Shown here piece by piece: positions 36,485-45,820 of a stretch of 64,000 bases of DNA. The DNA comes from Natronosalvus hydrolyticus (lineage in GTDB: Archaea > Halobacteriota > Halobacteria > Halobacteriales > Natrialbaceae), in the NCBI GenBank assembly GCA_025517525.1, contig JAOPJZ010000012.1:31350-95349 (forward strand), written 5' to 3'. The position numbers and the translations under genes are program-made. The notes below the pieces were generated by a model. It was not told the origin of the DNA. It saw only the letters and a list, made by a program, of their open reading frames with translations, and did no database searches. The stretch's first letter is position 1; each line of letters begins with the position of its first letter.

Positions 36485-37651
36485 CTACCGAGAGCCCGTC
36501 GCTTCGGGACTCAACGCCCGAAACACTCGCTGGGGAAAACGAGGGTCGAGCGTGCTGGGCTGGCGACCGCTACCGGGGCGCTCGAGTGGGACTCTGGCCA
36601 GGATTTGCTTGTCGGCCAGTTCGTACAGAAACCGTTTGACAGTCCCCTTCGTGAGTGATGAGTCGGTCGCAATTTCGGCTGCAAGTTCGCGAATCGGAAG
36701 CAGGTCGTCCACACACTCGAGGTCGAGCAGTGCCAGGAGCACTCGCTGTCTGGTCTCAGGAAGCGCCAGGACCCGGTCGAGATGGACGCTATCTGCTGGG
36801 ATGTCGGCCTGCGCCTGGCGAATGTCTGCGGCTGAAATGGAGTCGCGGTCGGCTTCGGACGCCAGCAGGGAGGCGCTGAACAGCGCGGTCAACCCATCGT
36901 GGGCGTTCCCGTCGGCCCACTCGGCGAGACTGCGTAATTCGTGATGTTCGATCGCACCGGCAGCCAACCCGATAGACGAACGGGCGGTGAGAATGTCGAC
37001 GAGTTCGTGGCGACGGTAGGCCGGAACGTCGACGACGGATCCGTGCCAGTCCGTGGGTGGCTGCTGGCCGACGGGAACCGTCGTCGTCCCTTCTTCGACA
37101 GGTTCGAGCAAGGCCTGCACCCGGTCGAAGGTGAGCGTCTCGGGTTCGTCGTGATGGTCGATAGCGATGACAGCCCGACGGTCCGGGCGGGCGAGTTGCT
37201 GGGTGAGCTGTTCGCGTAACGCATCCGTTCCGACGCCGCTGGCCGGCACAGGCTCAGCGGACACCGTCGAAAGGACGGCTCGATAAAATCCGAATGCGCT
37301 CGTCACCCGCCGCCCATCCACGTAGACGAACCATGTCGTCGGATCTGGGGCACCCGTTCGTGTCGTCGTTCCGATGGTTCGGGCCGTCGTCCCTAACTGC
37401 CTCGTCAGTGCGCTAAATAGCGCCGTGATGACGGCTGACGTGCCCGAACCGGCCGGGCCAGAGACGGCGAACGACTCCGGAAGACTATCGGCAAACGCTG
37501 GCTCGAGGTTGTCGAGTAGCCGCTCGAGCACCGAGCCACGACCGATCGGTTCCGGTTGGTGGACCGTCGGGTTGAGCGCGTCTCGGTCGATGAGGACACC
37601 ACTCCCACCCCGTACACCGAGTCGACGAGTGATTCGTTCCTCGAGATCCAT
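36485..37651 (-). CDS. Cdc6/Orc1-like AAA+ protein with degenerate P-loop
   Basis: 388 residues. The layout is that of haloarchaeal Cdc6-related proteins: PEPIGRGSVLERLLDNLEPA, then the P-loop SGPAGSGTSAV (residues 64-74), a Walker B-like strand AVIAIDHHDEP, sensor and lid regions, and a C-terminal winged-helix (SLTKGTVKRFLYELADK). The P-loop lysine is replaced by Thr71, so ATP binding or hydrolysis is doubtful. Start and glpC stop overlap as TGATG, so it is translated with glpC. A role in replication is not expected; regulation is possible. Confidence 0.8.
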   Translation of the reverse strand: MDLEERITRRLGVRGGSGVLIDRDALNPTVHQPEPIGRGSVLERLLDNLEPAFADSLPESFAVSGPAGSGTSAVITALFSALTRQLGTTARTIGTTTRTGAPDPTTWFVYVDGRRVTSAFGFYRAVLSTVSAEPVPASGVGTDALREQLTQQLARPDRRAVIAIDHHDEPETLTFDRVQALLEPVEEGTTTVPVGQQPPTDWHGSVVDVPAYRRHELVDILTARSSIGLAAGAIEHHELRSLAEWADGNAHDGLTALFSASLLASEADRDSISAADIRQAQADIPADSVHLDRVLALPETRQRVLLALLDLECVDDLLPIRELAAEIATDSSLTKGTVKRFLYELADKQILARVPLERPGSGRQPSTLDPRFPQRVFRALSPEATGSR

Positions 37652-39015
37652 CAGGCCGCCTCCGGTCCCTCGAGTAATGCCACCTCCAGAATCTCGAGTG
37701 GGTGGCGAATTTCGTAGCCGGTTCCGTGTTCCATCTGCATCGAACAGGTCGGGCACTCTGTCATGCCCGTCTCGCCCGAGGCCCCCTCCATATGCTGAAA
37801 CATGTCCTCGCCGATTTTCATAGAGGTGTCGTAATTCTCTTCTTTCCACCCGTAGGTGCCAGAGATGCCCGAACAGGAATCGCCCACGTCTTCGACGTCG
37901 ACGCCATCGATGACGGAGAGGACCTCGATGGCCTGCCCATCGAGGCCCTGATTTCTCGCGTGACAGGGAGCGTGATAGGCCAGTTCGGGTACGTCGGCAG
38001 TCGTTCCCTGCAGTTCGGATTCGAGGTCCTCGTGGACGCGCAGGAACTCGAGGCCCTCCCAGGTGTTGTTCGAAACGCGTTCGACGTCTTCGATGTCGAA
38101 CAGTTCGGGGTACTCCTGGCGCAGCGACATCGAACACGAGGTACAAGAGGCGATAATGTCAGCTCCCTCGTCGATGGCGGCGGCCAGTTCGGGGACGTTC
38201 GTGTCCGCGGCTCGTTTTGCATCCTGCAACATCCCGTTTGCGTACATCGGTGTCCCCGAACAGCGCTGTTTGGGGACCAGCACTTCGTATCCGAAATGTT
38301 CGTAGACGCGGACGAGGGCTTTCCCGACCTCCGGGGTATTGTAATTCGAATAACAGCCGTGGAAGTACGCGATTCGTTTTGGCTCATCGCCGTCGATACC
38401 GCGGGAAGTTCGAGCCGCTTGCGCACGGTCTCTCGAGGCAGCCGCACCGCCACGGTTGTGCCACCATTCCCGGAAGGTTTCGGTGGCGAAGTCGGGGAAC
38501 TCGCGTTCGCTCGTGATACCGAGGACCTTCTCGTTGAAGGCTCGAGTCACGCCCAGCCCCATCACGAAATTCGTGAGCCGTGGAACCTTGCTCCCGAGGT
38601 GAGCCATGATACGATAGTTCGACAGGAGTCGGTTTCGCCAGTACTCCCGCGACAGTTTGTTCATCTGTTCGTCGACGTAGGCCCCGCGAGCCGTGTTGTG
38701 CATCTGTGAGAGCGGCACCTCCGAGGGACAGGCGTTGTCACACCGCATGCAGTTCGAACACTTCAAAATGGAGTCGTCGATGTCGTGGTCCTCGGTTCGC
38801 TTGAGTCGCCACTGCTCCGGCCCCTGGAATTTCGGTCCGGGGAAATCGTCGTCGACTTCGGCGACCGGACAGTTAGTGTCACACGTCGAGCACTTGTAAC
38901 AGTCATCAGCGCCAGGACGGAGATCCATCTCGGTCGACTCCGGAAACACCTGAATCGGGTCGAACTCGTCGTCGCTCGATACGCCGTCGTCTGGAGTGTG
39001 TGCTGCGTCGCTCAT
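37651..39015 (-). CDS. glpC: Anaerobic glycerol-3-phosphate dehydrogenase, Fe-S/CCG subunit C
   Basis: 454 residues. Two [4Fe-4S] ferredoxin motifs near the N-terminus (CYKCSTCDTNCP and CSNCMRCDNACP) are followed by two CCG domains (FHGCYSNYNTPE, SCTSCSMSLRQ, AYHAPCHARNQG, ECPTCSMQMEHG). It passes electrons from the GlpAB dimer to membrane quinones or a related carrier. It lies third in the glpABC order, 121 bases after glpB. The acidic N-terminal 40 residues are typical for a haloarchaeon. Confidence 0.93.
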   Translation of the reverse strand: MSDAAHTPDDGVSSDDEFDPIQVFPESTEMDLRPGADDCYKCSTCDTNCPVAEVDDDFPGPKFQGPEQWRLKRTEDHDIDDSILKCSNCMRCDNACPSEVPLSQMHNTARGAYVDEQMNKLSREYWRNRLLSNYRIMAHLGSKVPRLTNFVMGLGVTRAFNEKVLGITSEREFPDFATETFREWWHNRGGAAASRDRAQAARTSRGIDGDEPKRIAYFHGCYSNYNTPEVGKALVRVYEHFGYEVLVPKQRCSGTPMYANGMLQDAKRAADTNVPELAAAIDEGADIIASCTSCSMSLRQEYPELFDIEDVERVSNNTWEGLEFLRVHEDLESELQGTTADVPELAYHAPCHARNQGLDGQAIEVLSVIDGVDVEDVGDSCSGISGTYGWKEENYDTSMKIGEDMFQHMEGASGETGMTECPTCSMQMEHGTGYEIRHPLEILEVALLEGPEAA

Positions 39016-39136
39016 CGAATCACCTGGATACTATCGTGGTCGCCCGCACCGATCGTCGTCGGTTGTCGCTCACGGCTACCGACTCGAGGGCCTGCCTTCC
39101 TCGAGACCGCTGTCACTCGAGTCGAACGCGAACGGG

Positions 39137-40417
39137 TCATTGGCCCACCTCGCCAGCACGGACGCCGGCGATAAAACCGGTCGCGAGCGACACGCCGCTA
39201 CCGGATTTTTCGGCGGCGAAATCGTAGCCCCCGAGCACCGAGCCTGCGGCGCGGAGGTTTTCGAACTCGACCGTTCCATCCGCTTTTTGTGGTCGTAACT
39301 CGGCGTCGACGGAAACTCCGTAGCGAGCGAACGGATGATCCCCGAACGCGTCGCCGTCGAACCACTCGTACCGGTCACCAGCGTGCTCGACGTGACAGTC
39401 GAAGAGTGGCTCGAACACGCGCTCACGTTCAGAGTCAATTCCCTTACCGACGAGGCCGCCCGTCGCGAGGACGTATTCGTCGGCCTGATAGGGAACTCGC
39501 TGGCCCGTTCGGTCGACGACGGCGTGATCGATGTGGCCGTTCGAGGAGTCGTAATCGACGACCTCTACACCTGTCGTCACGCGCACGCCGGCTTCCTCGA
39601 GTGCGTCGTACAACAGGTCCTCGAGTCGCAGGCCGGGCAAACTCGGCGGGCCAGAAGGAACCTCGAACACGTCGACGCCGAGTCGTTCCTCGAGGTCTCG
39701 GCGAACGACATCGTGATTGTCGTCGCCAAGCACCGGTGGGAACCCGACGCGAGATTCCCCGTCGAGGTGGTCTGAAACCAGTGCTGCCAGCACGGGTCTG
39801 GCTACGGTTTCGCCGCGACCGATGTCCACGCGTTCGTCGTGGTCGAGGATGTGTGCATACCGGATGACCTTGGCGTCGTCTCGTCGAATACCGGGGAAAT
39901 CCAGCGTGACCCCACGCACGTCGAATGGAACGCCTGTTGCCTCGAGGTGAGCCGCCGCGAGGGGTGCGTTGAACTCGGGGAGTCGTTCGAACCCGACCAG
40001 GAGCGTGTCTCGAGGGTCGCTTGCCAGCCCCGATTCGACGCCGGCTGGATACCTGGCCGTCGGCTTGACCGCACCACTGCTGGTCGGGACGAGAGCGTTC
40101 GCGTCCGTGTGACCACCCGCGTAGGCGTCGTCTGTCACCGCGTCGAAAAACAACAGTGCATCTCGCACCGCATCCGTCCCGACCCGTTCGTATGGGTGCC
40201 CCACTGGCAGTTCCTCGAGGGTGTCGAACGGATTTGCCAGTGGCCCTTGCCCGTCAGGCGTGTAACCGAGCACGTCGATCAAGCCGCTGGCGTGCCTGAG
40301 CGTGCTCTGTTTGTAGGAAATGAGTCGAACCTGCGTGTCGTACTCGGCGGCCGACAGGGCGGCTGTAATGCCGGCGAGTCCACCGCCGATAACCAGCACG
40401 TCGTCAGTGATCGCCAT
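39137..40417 (-). CDS. glpB: Glycerol-3-phosphate dehydrogenase subunit B
   Basis: 426 residues. FAD-binding fold at the N-terminus (VLVIGGGLAGITAALSAAEY), then HASGLIDVLGY, and the C-terminal FAD-contact region AAGSVLGGYDFAAEKSGSGV. The haloarchaeal GlpB works with GlpA and GlpC to oxidise glycerol-3-phosphate to dihydroxyacetone phosphate. The start is taken at 40417 (MAITDDVLVIGGG), one base after the glpA stop; the longer frame to 40489 is an out-of-frame extension into glpA. Translational coupling with glpA is likely. Confidence 0.9.
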   Translation of the reverse strand: MAITDDVLVIGGGLAGITAALSAAEYDTQVRLISYKQSTLRHASGLIDVLGYTPDGQGPLANPFDTLEELPVGHPYERVGTDAVRDALLFFDAVTDDAYAGGHTDANALVPTSSGAVKPTARYPAGVESGLASDPRDTLLVGFERLPEFNAPLAAAHLEATGVPFDVRGVTLDFPGIRRDDAKVIRYAHILDHDERVDIGRGETVARPVLAALVSDHLDGESRVGFPPVLGDDNHDVVRRDLEERLGVDVFEVPSGPPSLPGLRLEDLLYDALEEAGVRVTTGVEVVDYDSSNGHIDHAVVDRTGQRVPYQADEYVLATGGLVGKGIDSERERVFEPLFDCHVEHAGDRYEWFDGDAFGDHPFARYGVSVDAELRPQKADGTVEFENLRAAGSVLGGYDFAAEKSGSGVSLATGFIAGVRAGEVGQ

Positions 40418-40418
40418 C

Positions 40419-42191
40419 TCAGCGGTCACCCCCCTGGTCGGTTCGCTGTGTACCGCCGTCGGTGGTCGCTCTCCCCGTCGTTCCTCCACTCGAGTCGGAT
40501 TGCCCGCTGTCGAACGCGGCGAAATCGATAGCCTGGCCCGAACGTGCGGTGTCGCCGTCGGCGTTGAACGTCGTCGCGTGCAGGGCGTAACTCAACATCG
40601 CCTGCGACAGTTGCTCTCCCCACAGCGCGTGACGCTGTCCCTTCCAGCGTTCCTGCAGGAGTTCGTCGTAGGCCGCCCGAGCAGTGGGTTCGTCGTATTC
40701 GTCGACGAGTTCGTTTGCTATCAGATGCGTACAAAAGCCGCCCTGACAGTTCCCCATCGATGCGCGTGTCCGAATGCGTACGGCGTTGAGATCCGAGCCG
40801 GATTGTTCGATTGCGTCCCGAATCTCGGCGCGCGTCACGCTTTCACAGTTGCAGATAACCGGGTTTGGCTCGTTCGTGTCGAGCACCTCCTGTGAGCGAC
40901 TCCCCAGACGCTGTTTGCTCCGTCGTGCAACCGGCGAGCGCAGACCGAAATCGTCCATCGCGGTCTCGAGGGCCTCGAGGTTTTCGCTGCCGGGCAACGG
41001 TTCGTCGGCCGTGGCACAGGACGCCTGATGGCCGAGTTGGGCACAGACGTGGTCGGCGATCTGTTCGGCCATCAAGCGGTAGGTCGTGAGCTTCCCGCCG
41101 ACGATACTGGTCATCCCAGTGACGCCATCGCGTTCGGCATGATCGAGCAAGAAGAAATCTCGCGTGATGTCGGTGGGGTCTTCGGTGCCAGTTCCCGGTG
41201 GTTCGTACAGCGGCCTGACGCCCCAGAACGACCGGATCGTCCGAGCGTCTTGGAGTATCGGAACGAGCTCGGACAGCGTGTCGATCATCATGTCGACTTC
41301 CCACTGCGCTTCGGGGTAGTCGTCGGGGTCGCTCACCTCCTCGTCCGTGGTGCCGAGAATCGCCGTCGTTTCGTGTGGTACGATGATGTCAGCATCGCCC
41401 TTCGGTCGACACCGGTTGATCACCGTATCGACCTGCCGAACGTTCATGATCGTCATCACGCCTTTCGACGGACGAACAGCGACCTCGAGGTCGGCCATAT
41501 CACCGATCTGGCCAGCCCATGCCCCGGAGGCGTTGACGACGTATTCGGCCGTGATATCCTCGGTCGATCCTGGTGTTTTGTGGGTTCGTTTCCCAGGCCC
41601 GGAGTCGTGCCTGACGGTGACACCGTAAATGTCGTCACCATCTCTGAGCAGGTCGATGACCTCGGCGTGCGTTTCGATCCGTGCCCCGTGGCGTTCGGCA
41701 TCGATCGCGTTCGCGACACACAGTCGGAACGGGTCGACGGCTCCGTCAGGTACCTCGATGGCCCGCTTTACGTCCTTCGCGAGGTGGGGTTCGATCTCTC
41801 GAGCCTCGCCGCCGGACAACACGCGTGCGGGAATATCGCACTCTTTACACCCCGATAGTTTCTGCTGAAAGTAGTCGTCGGGGTCCTCCGGTCGCTGGAC
41901 GAACAACCCACCTGTCATCTCGACGCAGTGGCCAGCGATATCGCGCAAGATGATGTTTTCGTCGATACACTCCCGGGCACTGGCCTGATCAGAAACAGCG
42001 TATCGACCACCGCTGTGTAACAAGCCGTGCATCCGTCCAGTCGTTCCGTGAGTAAGGTTCCCTCGCTCGAGAAGTGTCACCTCGACACCTCGCATGGCCA
42101 GGTCTCGGGCGATACCACACCCGGTCGACCCGCCGCCGATGACGAGAACCGTTGTATCGTAAGCCATCCTTTGGTGAGACATGGTGGCCAC
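40419..42191 (-). CDS. glpA: Glycerol-3-phosphate dehydrogenase subunit A
   Basis: 590 residues. The catalytic FAD domain opens [21 protein letters not shown], with [14 protein letters not shown] as the substrate-side loop. The C-terminal part carries the BFD-type [2Fe-2S] ligands CNCE and NCQGGFC (about residues 450-495). The last 90 residues are a variable acidic Ser/Thr-rich tail. Starts at MATMSHQR (42191), MSHQR (42182) or MAYDTT (42167) are all possible; I kept the longest. First gene of the glpABC operon, divergent from glpK. Confidence 0.92.
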   Translation of the reverse strand: MATMSHQRMAYDTTVLVIGGGSTGCGIARDLAMRGVEVTLLERGNLTHGTTGRMHGLLHSGGRYAVSDQASARECIDENIILRDIAGHCVEMTGGLFVQRPEDPDDYFQQKLSGCKECDIPARVLSGGEAREIEPHLAKDVKRAIEVPDGAVDPFRLCVANAIDAERHGARIETHAEVIDLLRDGDDIYGVTVRHDSGPGKRTHKTPGSTEDITAEYVVNASGAWAGQIGDMADLEVAVRPSKGVMTIMNVRQVDTVINRCRPKGDADIIVPHETTAILGTTDEEVSDPDDYPEAQWEVDMMIDTLSELVPILQDARTIRSFWGVRPLYEPPGTGTEDPTDITRDFFLLDHAERDGVTGMTSIVGGKLTTYRLMAEQIADHVCAQLGHQASCATADEPLPGSENLEALETAMDDFGLRSPVARRSKQRLGSRSQEVLDTNEPNPVICNCESVTRAEIRDAIEQSGSDLNAVRIRTRASMGNCQGGFCTHLIANELVDEYDEPTARAAYDELLQERWKGQRHALWGEQLSQAMLSYALHATTFNADGDTARSGQAIDFAAFDSGQSDSSGGTTGRATTDGGTQRTDQGGDR

Positions 42192-42563
42192 GCATCTTTA
42201 TTTTATCGACGCTTAGCTAATGGCAGTAACAATCACGACACTTCCCAGAACTCCAGCGGTGAAACGCCTCATATGGTCTCCGATCACTGTGTACCGGTGA
42301 GTCCCGATCCGATGAGGAAATCGCCGGGAAGACGACAGTAAGCCATCCCCGACGGTCGTCCCCGCGCGTCCGTGTCCTCGCGTTATAATCACACGACTCC
42401 GTCTTGGAAACTGATTTGGAACGGGCCTATCGAGCTGAATCGAGCAATCTGTCCACGGACGAAAGCGATTTGGGCAATGTTTATAGTGATCGTGCAAATT
42501 GTTTATTATTGCATAGTAACCATCAGTAAAGACTGATAGAGACCAAACCAGAGGTGACCAGTA
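42192..42563. promoter_or_regulatory. Divergent glpA-glpK promoter region
   Basis: 372 bases serving both glp promoters. The glpK side is AT-rich (TTTATTATT at about 42502-42510) and carries an inverted repeat at 42523-42538. The glpA side starts with ATAAAATAAAGAT-type sequence just upstream of the glpA ATG. The position suggests control by a glycerol regulator such as a DeoR-type GlpR, but no regulator gene is in the window. The frame 42213-43172 on the minus strand is only a shadow of glpK. Confidence 0.6.
42523..42538. promoter_or_regulatory. Perfect inverted repeat upstream of glpK, possible operator
   Basis: ATCAGT, a 4-base spacer, ACTGAT. It ends 25 bases before the GTG start of glpK and 12 to 15 bases after the TATA-like TTTATTATT, close to the expected transcription start, which is where a repressor would act. 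No regulator has been identified. Confidence 0.5.
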
Positions 42564-44102
42564 GTGACAGACACATATGTTGGCGCAGTAGACCAGGGGA
42601 CGACCGGAACGCGGTTCATGGTATTCGACCATGCCGGCCAGGTCGTCGCAAACGCATACGAGAAGCACGAACAGATATATCCGGAACCGGGATGGGTCGA
42701 ACACGACCCCATGGAAATCTGGGAAAACACCAAATCGGTCATCACGACCGCACTTGGCCAGGCCGACATCGGTCCGGATCAACTCGAGGCGATCGGCGTA
42801 ACCAATCAGCGTGAAACGACGCTGCTCTGGGACGCCGATTCGGGCAAACCCGTCCACAACGCACTCGTCTGGCAGGACCGGCGGACGACAAATCGGATCG
42901 AAGCACTCGAGGAAGACGGACTCGTCGGACCGATTCGCCACAAGACGGGCCTCGAGGCAGACGCCTATTTTTCGGCAACGAAAGCCGAATGGCTCCTCGA
43001 GAACGCAGACCCGATCAAGATGGAGCGTACCCGTCCGGACGACATCCAGGACCGGGCCGAACGCGGCGACGTCCTCTTCGGGACCATAGACACCTGGATC
43101 ATCTACAACCTGACCGGCAATCACATCACCGACGTTTCGAACGCCTCCCGGACGATGCTGTACAACATTCACGACCTCGACTGGGACGACGAACTCCTCG
43201 AAGAGTTCGACATTCCCCGTGCGATGTTACCGGAAGTTCGACCCTCGAGTGACGAAAACACGTACGGATCGACTAATCCCGATGGGTTCCTCGAAGCGGA
43301 GGTACCCGTCGCCGGCGCGCTCGGAGACCAGCAGGCCGCGTTGTTCGGGCAGACCTGTTTCGATCCAGGGGAGGCAAAGAACACCTACGGTACCGGATCG
43401 TTCTTCCTCATGAACACCGGCGATGAAGCCGTCGAATCCGAGCACGGCTTGCTGACAACAATTGGGTTCCAGCGTTCGGGCGAACCCGTCCAGTACGCCC
43501 TCGAAGGATCGATTTTCATCACCGGGGCGGCGATCGAGTGGCTCGAAGATATGTCGCTGATCGACGACCCAGCGGAAACCGCCGAGTTGGCTCGTAGCGT
43601 GAATTCGACTGACGGTGTGTACGTCGTCCCCGCGTTCACCGGCCTCGGTGCACCGCACTGGGATCAGCGCGCACGCGGTACCATCGTCGGCATGACGCGC
43701 GGAACGCGAAGAGAACACGTCGTTCGAGCGACGCTCGAGTCGATCGCCTACCAGACTCGAGACGTGGCCGAAGCGATGGAGGCCGATTCGGGTATCGAGA
43801 TGCAGAGCCTGAAAGTGGATGGCGGTGCGGTGAAAAACAACTTCCTCTGTCAGTTACAGTCCGACATTATCGGATCAGAAATTATCCGACCGGTCGTCGA
43901 CGAGACGACCGCTCTAGGAGCGGCATATGCTGCTGGTCTCGCAGTCGGGTACTGGAACGACCTCGACGAACTCCAGCACAACTGGCAGGTCGATCGGGAG
44001 TTCACGCCACAGATGGACGATAAACACGCGGACGCCATGTACAGCCGATGGGGAGACGCGATCGACCGGTCACGGGGCTGGGCAATCGACGACGGTAAGT
44101 AA
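42564..44102 (+). CDS. glpK: Glycerol kinase
   Basis: 512 residues phosphorylating glycerol to glycerol-3-phosphate. N-terminal FGGY-type phosphate loop GAVDQGTTGTRFMVFDHAG, substrate residues in WVEHDPMEIWE and TNQRETTLLWD; the C-terminal ATPase part has GGAVKNNFLCQLQSDI. The start is a GTG at 42564 with GAGGTGA 12 bases upstream acting as a plausible Shine-Dalgarno match. Divergent from glpABC, with which it makes a complete glycerol catabolic set (uptake protein not seen here). Confidence 0.96.
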   Translation: MTDTYVGAVDQGTTGTRFMVFDHAGQVVANAYEKHEQIYPEPGWVEHDPMEIWENTKSVITTALGQADIGPDQLEAIGVTNQRETTLLWDADSGKPVHNALVWQDRRTTNRIEALEEDGLVGPIRHKTGLEADAYFSATKAEWLLENADPIKMERTRPDDIQDRAERGDVLFGTIDTWIIYNLTGNHITDVSNASRTMLYNIHDLDWDDELLEEFDIPRAMLPEVRPSSDENTYGSTNPDGFLEAEVPVAGALGDQQAALFGQTCFDPGEAKNTYGTGSFFLMNTGDEAVESEHGLLTTIGFQRSGEPVQYALEGSIFITGAAIEWLEDMSLIDDPAETAELARSVNSTDGVYVVPAFTGLGAPHWDQRARGTIVGMTRGTRREHVVRATLESIAYQTRDVAEAMEADSGIEMQSLKVDGGAVKNNFLCQLQSDIIGSEIIRPVVDETTALGAAYAAGLAVGYWNDLDELQHNWQVDREFTPQMDDKHADAMYSRWGDAIDRSRGWAIDDGK

Positions 44103-44177
44103 GCACTTCTGGTCACCTCGAGACACTCGAGCGGAAACGGGCTGGCTCGAGTAAAGCACAGTTGAATCCTCGTCTGG

Positions 44178-44987
44178 CTAACCCCGATGTTCCTCGAGCC
44201 ACTCGATACCGAAATCGACCATTTCGGGCTGTGAAAAGGTGATCGTAGTCGCCGCACCGACTGTTCCACGGCGAACCTCGTGAGCGGCTTCGAACGCCTC
44301 GCCGATGGTCCCGAAATCGCTATCATCGTACTCGAGGTCGACATACCTTCTCAACACCCGTTCACCGTTCTCGAGGACGGGAGCACTCGTTTCGAAGGAT
44401 GGGAGGTCGATATCGGCACGGGATTCTGCGAGGTGCAACGACGTGTTCGGTTCGTAGTCGACGCCGAGCAAGAGGACCGAGCCATCGTGATCGTAAACCC
44501 TCGAGAGCGGCGACCGCTCCCCCAGTCCGTCGTCGAACGCGTGGTCAGCGACGATCGAGTTGGCTTCCTGTCCCCAGGCTGCAAACGAGTAGACTGGGTG
44601 GGCACTACGCTGCACGTCGGGATAGGTTCGGAAACACTCAGCGATAGCTCCCATGCCCCGGGTCGGGGTCGTCTCCGGACGATACGGTGGTCGTTCCTCA
44701 CGCACCGTTTCGACCCAGGACTCCGGAACGGGTGGGTTCGACCAGTCCCCCGGGTCGCTGTACTGAGCGCTGTGCGTCGGCATGACGAGAGTTCCCTCCG
44801 GAGTGACCGTTCGCATCAGTGCATCCACGACGGCCTGGGCGTCGACACAGACCCAGCCGAGTTCCTGCAGGGAGGCGTGTACGAGTACGACGTCACCACG
44901 AGAAAGACCCAGATCCCGGAGATCGTCGACGAGTGAAGTGACGGTAACTGGCTCATCGACAGCCGCGATTGCATCTGCTTCGGCCAT
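44178..44987 (-). CDS. AAC(3)-type N-acetyltransferase
   Basis: 269 residues of the aminoglycoside 3-N-acetyltransferase/YokD fold. Signature pieces are GDVVLVHASLQELGWV (about 30-45), TLVMPTHSAQYSDPGDW, and HPVYSFAAWG, which contains the conserved catalytic-site His. It uses acetyl-CoA to acetylate an amine. The natural substrate in an archaeon is unknown and need not be an antibiotic. The start at 44987 is the first Met consistent with the family; the frame extends to 45209 without similarity. Convergent with glpK. Confidence 0.85.
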   Translation of the reverse strand: MAEADAIAAVDEPVTVTSLVDDLRDLGLSRGDVVLVHASLQELGWVCVDAQAVVDALMRTVTPEGTLVMPTHSAQYSDPGDWSNPPVPESWVETVREERPPYRPETTPTRGMGAIAECFRTYPDVQRSAHPVYSFAAWGQEANSIVADHAFDDGLGERSPLSRVYDHDGSVLLLGVDYEPNTSLHLAESRADIDLPSFETSAPVLENGERVLRRYVDLEYDDSDFGTIGEAFEAAHEVRRGTVGAATTITFSQPEMVDFGIEWLEEHRG

Positions 44988-45090
44988 ACGGAAGGCTCGA
45001 GAGCCACCTATAATGGTTTTGATGAACCGTGCTACCAGACCGCGTGAGCGTATCGGGGCCTTCTTTTGGGTTCGTTCCGAGAGTCGAGTA

Positions 45091-45732
45091 ATGAGTATCC
45101 CATCGTTCGTCGTCGGCATCGCTGGTGGGACTGGTGCCGGCAAGACCACGGTTGCCCGCGAGGTTGCCGGGGCCGTTGGCGAAGCCGTCACCCGGTTACC
45201 GCTGGACAATTACTACAAAGACCTCTCACACCTCGAGTACGAAGACCGAAAAGAGATCAACTACGATCACCCCTCGGCGTTCGAGTGGGAACTGATTCGA
45301 GATCACCTCGACAACCTCTCGATGGGGCAACCGATCGAGATGCCCCAGTACGATTTCGAACGGCACAACCGAACCGACGAAACCGTGAGCGTCGAACCGA
45401 CAGACGTCATCGTCATCGAGGGCATCTTTGGACTCTACGACGACGCTATCCTCGATATGCTCGATCTCCGGGTGTACGTGATGACCGACGCCGACGTCCG
45501 TATCCTGCGTCGCATTCAGCGCGACGTCATCGACCGGGGTCGTGACCTCGAGGGCGTCATCGACCAGTACCTCGAGACGGTCAAACCGATGCACGAGCAG
45601 TTCGTCGCGCCGACAAAAAAGGAAGCCGACGTGATTATTCCCGAGGGAGCGAACCGCATCGCCGTCGACTTGCTGACGGACAAAATCGAAGTCGAGCTCG
45701 CCGACAGAGATGTCGAAACCGATCTCGAGTGA
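45091..45732 (+). CDS. udk: Uridine kinase
   Basis: 213 residues. P-loop GGTGAGKTTVAREVA at about 12-26; PLDNYYKDLSHLEYEDR and NYDHPSAFEWELI for the uridine side; VIVIEGIFGLYDDAI and RRIQRDVIDRGRD for the phosphate lid. Phosphorylates uridine and cytidine in the salvage pathway. I selected the ATG at 45091 (MSIPSF), just before the P-loop strand; the frame extending upstream to 44782 lies over the acetyltransferase gene. Confidence 0.93.
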   Translation: MSIPSFVVGIAGGTGAGKTTVAREVAGAVGEAVTRLPLDNYYKDLSHLEYEDRKEINYDHPSAFEWELIRDHLDNLSMGQPIEMPQYDFERHNRTDETVSVEPTDVIVIEGIFGLYDDAILDMLDLRVYVMTDADVRILRRIQRDVIDRGRDLEGVIDQYLETVKPMHEQFVAPTKKEADVIIPEGANRIAVDLLTDKIEVELADRDVETDLE

Positions 45733-45759
45733 ACCGATCGAACCCATCTCGGAAGACAG

Positions 45760-45808
45760 GGCTGTCGTTAACACTCACCCGTGGGCAGTCGTCAACACAC
45801 ACCCGTGG
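45760..45808. repeat. Short tandem repeat, period 24, two copies
   Basis: Two 25-base copies overlapping by one base, differing at three positions, each with the core AACACnCACCCGTGG. They lie between convergent udk and mobA, where they may act in termination. Confidence 0.7.
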
Positions 45809-45820
45809 CTGTATCATCAC

